Part shown: in pieces, positions 17,605 to 25,035 of the stretch
Numbering within the stretch: the first letter of the stretch is position 1
How the letters are laid out: each line of letters opens with the position of its first letter
Assembly: GCA_965603495.1 (NCBI GenBank)
Contig: CBFDDF010000007.1
Coordinates: forward strand, 93,455-157,454
Direction of reading: 5' to 3'
Source: Thiomicrorhabdus sp965603495
Lineage (GTDB): Bacteria > Pseudomonadota > Gammaproteobacteria > Thiomicrospirales > Thiomicrospiraceae
DNA length: 64,000 bases
Position numbers and translations under genes: made by a program
Notes under the pieces: generated by a model
What the model was told of the DNA's origin: nothing
The model's input: the letters and a program-made list of their open reading frames with translations, nothing else
Databases searched by the model: none

Positions 17605-17931
17605 TTATGCGATTGATTCAGGAGGGATTAAAAGGCGTTTTTTAATCCATAGCAGGTGATAGCCGTGCACGGTTTTAATTGGGCCGCTTAACGTCTCGAG
17701 CGGTTCATTAAAAATAGCCTGTTCCAATTCCTCAACAACAACACCGGGTTTGGTTAGCCCTAAGTCACCACCGATTTTGGCAGAAGGACAAGTAGAATGA
17801 GTTTTGGCCATCTGCTGAAAATCTTCAAGACTGTTGATTTCAGGCATGAGTGCTAAGCACTCAGCTTCGCTTGCCAGTAAAATGTGATGTGCCTTGGCAC
17901 GTGAGTCAGGGTGGAGCATGTTTTTTCTCAA
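17605..17931 (-). CDS. Stand-alone parvulin-type PPIase, second copy
   Basis: 108 residues: AKAHHILLASEAECLALMPEI, then FQQMAKTHSTCPSAKIGGDLGLTKPGVVV and SGPIKTVHGYHLLWIKKR. This is a single parvulin domain without a signal peptide, more divergent than ppiC at 7069. The GGDLG and HGYHL motifs are kept, so activity is plausible. It is co-directional with the next gene upstream (22 bp gap), probably one operon. Confidence 0.75.
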   Translation of the reverse strand: MRKNMLHPDSRAKAHHILLASEAECLALMPEINSLEDFQQMAKTHSTCPSAKIGGDLGLTKPGVVVEELEQAIFNEPLETLSGPIKTVHGYHLLWIKKRLLIPPESIA

Positions 17932-17953
17932 TCAAAGGGCTTGGTTAGTTATT

Positions 17954-18268
17954 TCAACTATTCGGTAAACGTTTACCATTCGGGTTAGGGCGCATCGTTA
18001 ACAAGTTTTCAACTTCATGCTCGGCATATCCATGGGTCAGGGCATAACGCGCTAAATCATTTGCTCGAGTCTGTAAGTCTTGAACGTCCATGCCGTTTTC
18101 AATCGCTTCTTCCAAACAGCTAGACAACATCTCTAACGTATCCACCTCAATTTCATCGGTATATAAACCGCTCTCATTTAAGCGCGTAAGATTCATATTA
18201 AAGCGCTCCAGTAACTGGCGTGCTTTTAAGTTTTGTTTAATATCAATGACAGTTTCGTTGTGGTGCAT
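17954..18268 (-). CDS. Unrecognised 104-residue protein
   Basis: I do not recognise this family. It is acidic, mostly helical by composition, soluble and without signal peptide: NLKARQLLERFNMNLTRLNESG, then EVDTLEMLSSCLEEAIENGMDVQDL and HGYAEHEVENLL. GAGG lies seven bases before ATG 18268. It is the first gene of a likely pair with the downstream small parvulin, so a chaperone- or folding-related role is possible but only from context. Confidence 0.7.
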   Translation of the reverse strand: MHHNETVIDIKQNLKARQLLERFNMNLTRLNESGLYTDEIEVDTLEMLSSCLEEAIENGMDVQDLQTRANDLARYALTHGYAEHEVENLLTMRPNPNGKRLPNS

Positions 18269-18620
18269 AAAAACCTCAATAAACAGAAGTGAACGTTAAG
18301 TTTTTTGTAAAAGTGTTAACCGATTTATATTTTAACTTAATTGGCGTCTTTTTTTTAGTACTAAGGCTAATGTGACCAGGCCTGGTAACTCTGAAAGACG
18401 GCAGCACCCTGACGCCATTGATGATTGATGTCGACGTTTCTGTCTCTATCAACCATAGCTGGCTGATTAATAGACCTTATGCTTGTAATCGGTGTTAGTA
18501 TAGTTACTAGTGTTATTTTTTAAGTAAAAATTCATACAGGATAGATACTTAATACAATGAGTCTTTTACAGAATTTTTTATCAGTCTTGGCGAGTGCTTT
18601 ACGCTAAATTGGAGTTAGAT
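18269..18620. other. Divergent intergenic region, 352 bp
   Basis: This lies between the unrecognised minus-strand gene and the PEP-CTERM/tail-collar operon. It contains palindrome copy 8 (18375-18386) and should carry both promoters. The right part is A/T-rich; I cannot pick a single confident promoter. Confidence 0.5.
18375..18386. repeat. Palindrome copy 8
   Basis: Exact 12-mer, followed by AACTCTGAAAG, the shared right extension. It is about 107 bp before the start of the minus-strand gene and 235 bp before the PEP-CTERM start. Confidence 0.95.
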
Positions 18621-19316
18621 ATGCTTAGAACAAGTTCAATTTTATTTGCCTCATTTCTTGCCGTTTCTTCGGTGCAAGCGGCTTCCACCAGTTATTCATC
18701 TCAGGCAGATTTCCTGAACGATTTATCAGGTTCAGTTGTCACAACAGCTGATTTTGATGGTTTGCCGGCGGGTGCTCTTATCCCGGATGGCACGTCATTG
18801 GGTGGTGCTACGCTGAGTTATGATTTAGGGGGTTACTCGATTAAGATTGCCGACAGTTATGCCACAACTTCCCCTAATAATTTTTTAGGAACAGATGATG
18901 GAAGCGATGCTTTTTATGGGGGCGATTCATTCACGCTTAGCTTTGATCAATCCCTTTTTGCCTTTGGACTTTACATCATCAGTGCTGACGAGATTTTCGA
19001 TGGGGATTTTACGATTACAACCAATGGAGGGCAGACGGCGAGTAGTCTGAGTATTGTGGATTTAGCTTTATCGGATGGTGACGCATATTTTCTCGGTTTG
19101 ATTGAGGGTGATAGTAGTCTCGCGTTTACCAGTGTGACCTTTAGCAGTTTTGCGGATGATTATGGATTTAATATAGATGATGTTTCTGGGGCTGCCGTCT
19201 CTGCGGTACCGGAACCTGCAACCTATCTATTAATGACATTAGGTTTATTCGGCGTGGTGGGGATGAGTCGTCGAAGAAATAAACAACTTCAAGATCATTC
19301 AGATCAATTAGTGTGA
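18621..19316 (+). CDS. PEP-CTERM exoprotein, second copy
   Basis: 231 residues from ATG 18621, chosen over an upstream in-frame ATG (18594) because GGAG sits seven bases before it and it opens directly into a signal peptide (MLRTSSILFASFLAVSSVQA). The tail VPEPATYLLMTLGLFGVVGM plus SRRRNKQ is a PEP-CTERM signal, followed by an unusual 10-residue extension. The middle is Asp/Ser/Gly-rich with a beta-sandwich look (ADFDGLPAGALIPDGTSLGG, FTSVTFSSFADDYGFNIDDV), like other PEP-CTERM surface proteins. It is first in a three-gene operon with two tail-collar proteins (10 and 11 bp gaps). Confidence 0.88.
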   Translation: MLRTSSILFASFLAVSSVQAASTSYSSQADFLNDLSGSVVTTADFDGLPAGALIPDGTSLGGATLSYDLGGYSIKIADSYATTSPNNFLGTDDGSDAFYGGDSFTLSFDQSLFAFGLYIISADEIFDGDFTITTNGGQTASSLSIVDLALSDGDAYFLGLIEGDSSLAFTSVTFSSFADDYGFNIDDVSGAAVSAVPEPATYLLMTLGLFGVVGMSRRRNKQLQDHSDQLV

Positions 19317-19326
19317 GGATAGAATC

Positions 19327-19923
19327 ATGAAAATTAAACAGACTTTACAAACCGTAGCTTTATCGGCTCTCGTTTTTGCAGGCGCTTCGCCGACAGTGCA
19401 AGCTGGACCAGAACCTTTCATTGGTGAAATTACCTGGTTTGCCGGAAACTTTGCGCCTAGAGGTTGGGCATTGTGCGATGGCCAGCTCTTACCCATTAAT
19501 CAGAATGAAGCACTTTTTTCTATTTTAGGAACGACTTATGGTGGAGATGGTCGCTCTACTTTTGCATTACCGGATGTTCGAGGTCGAGTGATGATTCATG
19601 AAGGCAATGGACCAGGTTTGCCGTCATATCGCCTGGGAGCGCTCGGCGGAAGTGAAACAGAAACTTTAACGGTCAATCAAATACCGAGTCATACGCATGC
19701 TTTAAGAGCCAGTGGGGGCGTGGCAACATCTTCGGCACCTGGAGGTAATGTATTAGCCAGTCCAAGTCGTACCCGACTTTATGATAGCGGTGCTGCTAAC
19801 GTCGATATGAGCGCCTCTTCAATAACGCCCGTAGGTGGAAGTCAATCGCATAACAATATGCAACCCTATAATGTTTTAAATTGCATTATTGCGGTGCAGG
19901 GTATTTTCCCACCACGTAGTTAA
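19327..19923 (+). CDS. Exported tail-collar (MdpB-like) protein 1
   Basis: 198 residues with a Sec signal peptide (cleavage near VQA, residue 26). The mature part is a phage tail-collar domain: GEITWFAGNFAPRGWALCDGQLL, TYGGDGRSTFALPDVRGRV and, near the end, SHNNMQPYNVLNCIIA. The domain is known from phage tail-fibre tips and from so-called microcystin-dependent protein MdpB. A signal peptide is not expected for a virion protein, so this looks like a domesticated secreted or surface protein. Two invariant Cys (about 53 and 187) could form a disulfide. It is very similar to the next gene, a tandem duplicate. Confidence 0.85.
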   Translation: MKIKQTLQTVALSALVFAGASPTVQAGPEPFIGEITWFAGNFAPRGWALCDGQLLPINQNEALFSILGTTYGGDGRSTFALPDVRGRVMIHEGNGPGLPSYRLGALGGSETETLTVNQIPSHTHALRASGGVATSSAPGGNVLASPSRTRLYDSGAANVDMSASSITPVGGSQSHNNMQPYNVLNCIIAVQGIFPPRS

Positions 19924-19934
19924 AGGAGAAGGTT

Positions 19935-20537
19935 ATGCGTAGTAAACTATATATACTCTGCGTGCAAATCGGTATGCTGTTCTATTTAGGGGGCAATTCA
20001 GTTGCGGTATCCGCATCCGCTTTCGAGCCTTATCTTGGAGAAGTACGTTGGTTTGCCGGAAACTTTGCGCCTCGTGGCTGGGCGTTTTGTGATGGACAGC
20101 TTTTAACTCTTGCACAAAATACAGCGCTGTTTTCACTGTTAGGCACTAACTATGGGGGCGATGGTCGCTCAACCTTTGGATTGCCGGATATGCGTGGACG
20201 CGGCATGATGCATGCAGGTAGAGGTCCCGGTTTAACTCCAAGACAATTAGGTCAAAAAAGTGGAGCGGAATCTGTGGTAATGAACGAAGCTGAATTACCA
20301 TCTCATACTCATGCTTTGAAAGCCGACAGCACGGGTGGGGACAGCATCTTGCCAAATGACCGGGTGATCTCAAAAGCAGGTCGATTAAAGGCGTTTGCTC
20401 CAGCAGCGGGTGCTGTTGATATGGGTGCAACCGCGGTTGAGAACGCCGGTGGAAGTCAAGGTCATAACAATATGCAGCCTTATGTCACTGCCAATTGCAT
20501 TATTGCCCTAGTTGGTGTCTATCCCTCGCAAAATTAG
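19935..20537 (+). CDS. Exported tail-collar (MdpB-like) protein 2
   Basis: 200 residues, a paralogue of the preceding gene: GEVRWFAGNFAPRGWAFCDG, NYGGDGRSTFGLPDMRGRG and SQGHNNMQPYVTANCIIALV are nearly the same motifs. The N-terminus is a signal-peptide-like hydrophobic stretch ending near SASA. AGGAGAAGG provides a strong ribosome site 11 bp after the previous stop. The two proteins differ most in the middle (~115-170), the exposed tip of the collar fold, as would suit diversification of a binding surface. Confidence 0.85.
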   Translation: MRSKLYILCVQIGMLFYLGGNSVAVSASAFEPYLGEVRWFAGNFAPRGWAFCDGQLLTLAQNTALFSLLGTNYGGDGRSTFGLPDMRGRGMMHAGRGPGLTPRQLGQKSGAESVVMNEAELPSHTHALKADSTGGDSILPNDRVISKAGRLKAFAPAAGAVDMGATAVENAGGSQGHNNMQPYVTANCIIALVGVYPSQN

Positions 20538-20563
20538 ACCTCATTAAATGAATAAAGGTTTTT

Positions 20564-20591
20564 AAAGGCTCATATTAATGAGCCTTTTTTT
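20564..20591 (+). terminator. Intrinsic terminator of the PEP-CTERM/tail-collar operon
   Basis: AAAGGCTCAT, loop ATTA, ATGAGCCTTT, then a T-run. It starts 27 bp after the stop at 20537 and marks the end of the three-gene unit. It has a plain apex without the dispersed palindrome. Confidence 0.9.
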
Positions 20592-21002
20592 GGTCTACCA
20601 TATTTTAATTTTTGATCTATTCAAGGCAATCGGTTATGGATACGGTAAGTAAGAAATTGAGATCTTACCAGGCCTGGTAGGTTTCAAATCTAGTTTTAAA
20701 AATGGTTTTATGATGAGTTGAGAAGCCTTGCTGAATGCTGTATTTCATGAGTTGCTTTCTTATTCGGCTTCACGTGACTATTTTGCTTGCCCAAAATAGT
20801 AACCACAAAAGGGCACCCCGCTCAATCAATCGGCATTGCCTAAACTCGTTCACTGAAATCCCAGAACTCGCGTTCCGCTCAAACATCTGGGATTTTTAAC
20901 CGTTCACTTCGTTAAGGCAATTGCTCGATTGCTTTCAAAGGGGAAGAGGGCATGTGTATTGAGTGTTCGGATAAACTTAAATGAAGTCTTAATTTTAAAC
21001 TT

Positions 21003-21014
21003 ACCAGGCCTGGT
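21003..21014. repeat. Palindrome copy 10, at the axis of the inverted repeat
   Basis: Exact 12-mer. Its centre (between 21008 and 21009) coincides within one base with the symmetry axis calculated from five independent anchor pairs in the arms. Copies 9 (20667-20678) and 11 (21327-21338) are the outer ends of the same element. Confidence 0.95.
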
Positions 21015-21212
21015 CAAATCCAAAATCACTAAAATAAAACAACGGGGAAAATACAATTACACGTATAAAAACCCCCTCCTGAAAGCAATCGTGATTTCAC
21101 TTAGTGAAGGACGCGTTTAAACATTCCCTGTGTTTGAGCGGAACGCGAGTTTAGGGAATGTCAGCGGACAAGCTTAGTGAAATAGAGGGTGTCAGCAGGG
21201 TGTCATTTTTTG

Positions 21213-21242
21213 GTTACTTTGTTAGACAAGTAACAAAGTAAC
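21213..21242. repeat. Perfect 12-bp stem inside the right arm
   Basis: GTTACTTTGTTA (21213-21224), loop GACAAG, TAACAAAGTAAC (21231-21242). The corresponding left-arm sequence (about 20774-20803) forms a weaker version. Hairpins built on GTTACTTT/AAAGTAAC occur in dispersed extragenic repeats of other gammaproteobacteria as far as I recall; I cannot verify that here. Confidence 0.85.
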
Positions 21243-21374
21243 GGGAAGCCGAAAAAGGGAATTAAAAAAGGAAAACTGAGATAAACAGGCTTCTCAACAA
21301 GGCATGAAAATCAGCTTATCAAAGCTACCAGGCCTGGTAACTCTAAAATAAAAGGGTAGCGTCCCCTTTTCCCT

Positions 21375-21932
21375 TTAGGTGTTCTTTTCACCCGAAACAA
21401 CTTTCTCACATAGTCCGCCAACAAATGAAATGACATTCAATAAGTCATTAAGAATGACCCTGAATTCATTTTTCATAAGCGGAGCCATTAAATCATCCTT
21501 CATCCAGGAATCGTAAGTTTTCTTTTTCTCTGGATTGGAGTGCGAAAGTTCCCCGTAAACAAATACATCAAGGAGGGTTCGCCTCGAAATGAAGCCACCA
21601 ATATTAAACATTGTATTACCATCTAGGTAACTGTTTAGATGATTTTTGGCTTTTTCAAATTCTCTTCTTATCTGCTCATTAACGAATTTCAATTCAAATG
21701 AATTAGCCATATTTCGAAAAGAAACTGATTCATTGTTTTGAATGAAAAACCTAAAAGTTAAAACAAAGGCATCAACAAACTCTTCATTAGGTCCCCGGTG
21801 AACCACTACTTGTCCACTTTTTACCCAAGAAATATCAACGCCAGTTTGACCAGTCATTTCTTTTGCAAAAGTGCTAGACAGTAACTTTTTAGCTTTATCC
21901 ATAAATGATTGAAATGACGTTAAATCGTCCAT
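21375..21932 (-). CDS. Unrecognised 185-residue protein
   Basis: I do not recognise a family. It is soluble and mostly helical: FQSFMDKAKKLLSSTFAKEM, DISWVKSGQVVVHRGPNEEFVDAFVLTFRFFIQNNE, FEKAKNHLNSYLDG and MKNEFRVILNDLLNVISFVGG. No signal peptide or catalytic motif. AGGAA precedes ATG 21932. It is co-directional with the gene before it (31-bp gap), A/T-rich compared with the housekeeping genes, and placed against the 672-bp inverted repeat (stop 37 bp from palindrome copy 11). The pair looks like accessory cargo. A defence or stress role would be pure speculation. Confidence 0.7.
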   Translation of the reverse strand: MDDLTSFQSFMDKAKKLLSSTFAKEMTGQTGVDISWVKSGQVVVHRGPNEEFVDAFVLTFRFFIQNNESVSFRNMANSFELKFVNEQIRREFEKAKNHLNSYLDGNTMFNIGGFISRRTLLDVFVYGELSHSNPEKKKTYDSWMKDDLMAPLMKNEFRVILNDLLNVISFVGGLCEKVVSGEKNT

Positions 21933-21963
21933 TGTAAGTTCCTGAGAAAGCTTGATGCGTTTG

Positions 21964-22365
21964 TTAGGATTTTAACTCAAGATTAGCCAATAAATATTCA
22001 CATTGCTCAATAACTTTATCAAGCTCAACAGTAATGGCTTTGCTTTTGGATTTTTCCCATTCTTTAGGGTCAGCATAACCCAATGCTTTTACTCGTGACG
22101 AATTGTATAAATTATTATCGTAACTATGAATTGCCGTAGCAGCTTCTTGCCATGACAAAGCTAGTTTTTCATTAGGGCCAGAAAAATGGCCTTCTTTGTT
22201 TGGAGTAGATAAATAAGCTTTAGTTGCTATTGACGCATTCATAACTCTACCAATAGCTCTTGTTTTATTTTCTTGCTCCTGCTTGGTTAGTTGTTTTTTA
22301 TTATCCCAGTTTTTTATACCTTGTAATAGGGTTGAGATAGCAGTTACAGCAGTTTGTATTGGCAC
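21964..22365 (-). CDS. Unrecognised 133-residue protein
   Basis: GTG start at 22365 with AAGGA nine bases before it. The N-terminus is mildly hydrophobic (MPIQTAVTAISTLLQGI), then charged and helical (DNKKQLTKQEQENKTRAIGRVMN), with GPNEKLALSWQEAATAIHSYD in the middle. It has no domain I know. It precedes the 185-residue gene in a probable two-gene operon. Both proteins contain a GPNE segment (HRGPNEEF and SGPNEKL) followed by a helix, perhaps a shared short motif or chance. Confidence 0.65.
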   Translation of the reverse strand: MPIQTAVTAISTLLQGIKNWDNKKQLTKQEQENKTRAIGRVMNASIATKAYLSTPNKEGHFSGPNEKLALSWQEAATAIHSYDNNLYNSSRVKALGYADPKEWEKSKSKAITVELDKVIEQCEYLLANLELKS

Positions 22366-22732
22366 TGTTTATATTCCTTTTTAAACCTAACTATTATTAG
22401 GTATCCTAACATATACGTATTGTGGGTTGCCGTGTGATATTTTATCTAAATAATCAGTAATTATTTTCTAGATAAGTTGTTGATAACGCATTGATACTTA
22501 GTCAATTAATCTGATTAAGTGGTTTATTATGCGTGGTCTATGGTTCTACATAAAACTATGTATTTGGATTTAGTGCTTTAGCGGATGCTTTTAGAGCATT
22601 TTTTGAGTTATGACAAAGGCCGTTGCTTTGGCTAGGAATCAAAGTTTTAGGGTTCCGTCATTAAATGGCTTGGATAGGCATTAAATCTATGTGTTTTGTA
22701 GTTTTGTTATTGAATTTGGGCTGTGATTAATA

Positions 22733-22741
22733 TGCTATAAT
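22733..22741 (+). promoter_or_regulatory. Extended -10 promoter of glnS
   Basis: TGCTATAAT, an extended -10 (TGnTATAAT), lies 89 bp before the glnS start. No -35 at ideal spacing is clear, as is common for extended -10 promoters. Transcription would begin near 22748, so palindrome copy 12 would be within the first ~25 bases of the transcript. Confidence 0.6.
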
Positions 22742-22756
22742 TTGCGCTATTTATTT

Positions 22757-22772
22757 TGACCAGGCCTGGTCG
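22757..22772. repeat. Palindrome copy 12, in the predicted glnS leader
   Basis: Exact core at 22759-22770, preceded by TG and followed by CG. It is 18 bp downstream of the predicted -10 box and 59 bp upstream of the start codon, so it would be transcribed and could form a 5' hairpin, or act as an operator just downstream of the start site. Confidence 0.9.
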
Positions 22773-22829
22773 CTTTCAAGACAGGTTTTATCGGTCAATT
22801 TCACACGATATTTATAGGTTCTATCAAGC

Positions 22830-24500
22830 ATGAGCAAAGTCGAAACAGTCGAGCGTCCAGCCAATTTTATTCGTAATATCATTAATGATGATTTGGCGAA
22901 TCATAAGCATGAAATGGTGCATACCCGTTTTCCGCCAGAGCCGAATGGCTATCTGCATATCGGTCATGCGAAATCCATCTGTTTAAACTTTGGTTTGGCT
23001 GAGGATTACCAAGGCCAATGCAACCTGCGTTTTGATGATACCAACCCGAGCAAAGAAGATATCGAGTACGTTGATTCCATCAAGAAAGATGTCGCTTGGT
23101 TGGGTTTTGAGTGGGCAGGCGATATCTGTTACTCGTCTAACTATTTTGATCAGTTCTATGGCTATGCTTGTGAGTTGATTGAAAAAGGCTTGGCCTATGT
23201 CTGTTTCTTAAACGCCGAAGAGTCGCGTGAGTTTCGCGGTAATTTGCGTGAAGCGGGTAAAAACAGCCCTGACCGTGATAGTTCACCTGCGGAAAACCTA
23301 GACCTTTTCGCCAAAATGAAAAACGGCGATTTCAAAGAGGGCGAGTGTGTTTTAAGAGCCAAAATCGATATGACCTCTTCGTTTATGTGTTTGCGTGATC
23401 CAACCTTGTACCGCGTGCGTTTTGAGACCCATCACCAAACGGGTGACAAGTGGTGCATCTATCCGATGTATGACTTCGCACACTGTATCTCGGATGCGAT
23501 TGAAAACATCACCCACTCTTTATGTACTTTAGAGTTCCAAGACAACCGTCGTTTGTATGACTGGGTTTTGGATAACCTGAATGACTTCAATAAACCAGAT
23601 CGTCCACATCAGTATGAGTTCTCGCGTTTGAACCTGGAATATACGGTGATGTCTAAACGTAAATTGCATCAGTTAGTTGACGATAATTTGGTGTCAGGTT
23701 GGGATGATCCGCGTATGCCGACCATTTCTGGTTTGCGTCGCCGTGGTTATACCGCCGCGGCTTTACGTGACTTTGCCGAGCGTATTGGTGTCTCTAAAGT
23801 CGATAGTATGACGGGTATGGATATTTTAGAAGCGTCGATTCGCGATGACTTAAATAAGATTGCCCCGCGTACGATGGCGGTGATGGATCCGATTAAAGTC
23901 GTGATTGAAAATTACGCAGGTCAGTGTGAATCTATCCAAGCACCGATTCATCCGCAGAACGAAGCTATGGGCAAACGTGAGATTTTCTTTGGTAAAGAGT
24001 TGTATATCGATCGTGCGGATTTTGCAGAAGTCGCGCCGAACGGTAAATTCCAACGTTTAGCGATAGATAAAGAAGTGCGTCTGCGTAATGCCTATATTGT
24101 TAAAGCGGTAAGCGTCGATACCGATGCCGAGGGTAATTTCACCACGATTTACTGTACTTATGACCCTGAAACGTTAGGTAAAAACCCGGCGGATGGTCGT
24201 AAGGCCAAGGGCGTGATTCACTTTGTCGAAGCCAGCAAAGCGTTACCCGCCGTTTTTAGAATTTATGATCGTTTGTTTAACGTGGAAAATCCCGTGAAAG
24301 CAGATGATTTTGAATCGGTTTTAAACACCGATTCGTTAGCAGTAAAACAGGGGTTTGTAGAACCAGGCCTGGCCAATTCAGAACCAGAGAAAGCTTATCA
24401 GTTTGAACGTGAAGGCTATTTCTGTCGAGACAACCAATCGGGCGATGTGCAGGTTTATAACCGTACCGTTGCTCTTAGAGATACTTGGGGAACAAAATGA
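22830..24500 (+). CDS. glnS: Glutaminyl-tRNA synthetase
   Basis: 556 residues, the usual GlnRS length. Class I signatures are intact: PPEPNGYLHIGHAKS (HIGH motif, ~36-50) and VMSKRKL (KMSKS equivalent, ~274-280). It also has LRFDDTNPSKED and DFAHCISDAIENITHSLCTLEF, typical of the GlnRS side of the GlxRS family, and two C-terminal anticodon-binding beta-barrels ending FEREGYFCRD. It charges tRNA-Gln with glutamine in the cytoplasm. A one-mismatch version of the palindrome occurs at 24362-24373 (codons for EPGLA) in a conserved part of the C-domain. The stop overlaps the next gene (ATGA). Confidence 0.97.
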   Translation: MSKVETVERPANFIRNIINDDLANHKHEMVHTRFPPEPNGYLHIGHAKSICLNFGLAEDYQGQCNLRFDDTNPSKEDIEYVDSIKKDVAWLGFEWAGDICYSSNYFDQFYGYACELIEKGLAYVCFLNAEESREFRGNLREAGKNSPDRDSSPAENLDLFAKMKNGDFKEGECVLRAKIDMTSSFMCLRDPTLYRVRFETHHQTGDKWCIYPMYDFAHCISDAIENITHSLCTLEFQDNRRLYDWVLDNLNDFNKPDRPHQYEFSRLNLEYTVMSKRKLHQLVDDNLVSGWDDPRMPTISGLRRRGYTAAALRDFAERIGVSKVDSMTGMDILEASIRDDLNKIAPRTMAVMDPIKVVIENYAGQCESIQAPIHPQNEAMGKREIFFGKELYIDRADFAEVAPNGKFQRLAIDKEVRLRNAYIVKAVSVDTDAEGNFTTIYCTYDPETLGKNPADGRKAKGVIHFVEASKALPAVFRIYDRLFNVENPVKADDFESVLNTDSLAVKQGFVEPGLANSEPEKAYQFEREGYFCRDNQSGDVQVYNRTVALRDTWGTK

Positions 24501-24949
24501 TTGAGAGTAAAGCGGAAAGAGTTTGTGGAGTTGAAATCGCCGGTAACGAAGCCATTATTACGATTTTATTGATGGAAGATGATATGTTCTTTTTGCCAGA
24601 ATGCCGCGTGACCCGCATTGCTTGTAAAGATCCGGACAGTGTCAGCGAATTGAAATATTTTCAAAAGACCTTTATGAAGTTGGCGGAAGATTACAAAATT
24701 AATCATGTGGTGATTCGTGAACGCCAGAAAAAAGGTAAATTTGCCGGTGGCGCCAATGGCTTTAAACTAGAAGCCGTTTTACAAGTTGCGCCTGGTTTGG
24801 ATGTGATTTTAATGAATCCAACGATTCAAAAACAGCATTTAAAGCATTACCCAATGCCGATTACCTTTGCTGAAACGGGCTTGAAGAAGTTCCAAGAGAC
24901 ATCTTATACGACGGCGTTTGCTTACTTTGCCGGCAAGCACGAGTGGTAA
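24497..24949 (+). CDS. DUF3010-family protein
   Basis: 150 residues from ATG 24497, which overlaps the glnS stop (ATGA at 24497-24500); an upstream TTG at 24485 would add four residues. Features are CGVEIAGNEAIITILL near the start, FQKTFMKLAEDYKINHVVIRERQKKGKFAGGANGFKLEAVLQ in the middle and FAYFAGKHEW at the end. It matches the DUF3010 family of gammaproteobacteria; the fold suggests a RuvC/RNase H-like nucleotide- or nucleic-acid-related module, but no function is established. Tight coupling to glnS implies co-translation. Confidence 0.8.
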   Translation: MIESKAERVCGVEIAGNEAIITILLMEDDMFFLPECRVTRIACKDPDSVSELKYFQKTFMKLAEDYKINHVVIRERQKKGKFAGGANGFKLEAVLQVAPGLDVILMNPTIQKQHLKHYPMPITFAETGLKKFQETSYTTAFAYFAGKHEW

Positions 24950-24975
24950 TAAGCGATTTTGCTTTAAACCATCAA

Positions 24976-25006
24976 TAGAAAGGGTGCTTTACAGCGCCTT
25001 TTTTTA
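24976..25006 (+). terminator. Terminator of glnS-DUF3010
   Basis: AAAGGGTGCT, loop TTAC, then AGCGCCTTTTTTT. The stem has one T-G wobble. It lies about 30 bp after the DUF3010 stop and just before dbpA, which must have its own start or partial readthrough. Confidence 0.7.
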
Positions 25007-25035
25007 ACCCCCATTTATTGTACATTGAGAATCTT

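Larger units (their letters stand above)
20667..21338. repeat. 672-bp inverted-repeat element with palindromes at ends and centre
   Basis: Exact palindromes lie at 20667-20678, 21003-21014 and 21327-21338. Between them the two halves are inverted copies in constant register. GTTGAGAAGCC 20717-20727 pairs with 21288-21298; TTCGGCTTC 20763-20771 with 21245-21253; AGTAACC 20798-20804 with 21212-21218; the 20-bp block beginning AACTCGCG 20865-20884 with 21132-21151; GATTGCTTTCA 20927-20937 with 21080-21090. The coordinate sums are 42015-42017, so the axis falls on the central palindrome. Over the 62 positions starting at 20763 the arms agree at 48. The right arm holds a further perfect 12-bp stem (21213-21242). 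No gene is credible inside. Confidence 0.88.
22366..22829. other. Divergent intergenic region, 464 bp
   Basis: This lies between the two unrecognised genes (leftward) and glnS (rightward). It holds the glnS promoter (22733-22741) and palindrome copy 12 (22759-22770). The remaining ~350 bp is A/T-rich with no visible gene, terminator or structured RNA that I can name. Confidence 0.5.

Noticed and set aside
19327..20537. Prophage remnant suggested by tail-collar domains
   Set aside because: There are no other phage genes; both proteins have signal peptides and sit in an operon with a PEP-CTERM protein and its own terminator.
20929..21120. 63-codon frame inside the inverted repeat
   Set aside because: It crosses the axis of the repeat and the central palindrome and has no similarity to a protein family; it is a by-product of the repeat.
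24362..24373. One-mismatch palindrome in glnS
   Set aside because: It codes for EPGLA in a conserved C-domain region (EPSL-like in other GlnRS); it cannot be told from chance, so I did not count it as a family member.
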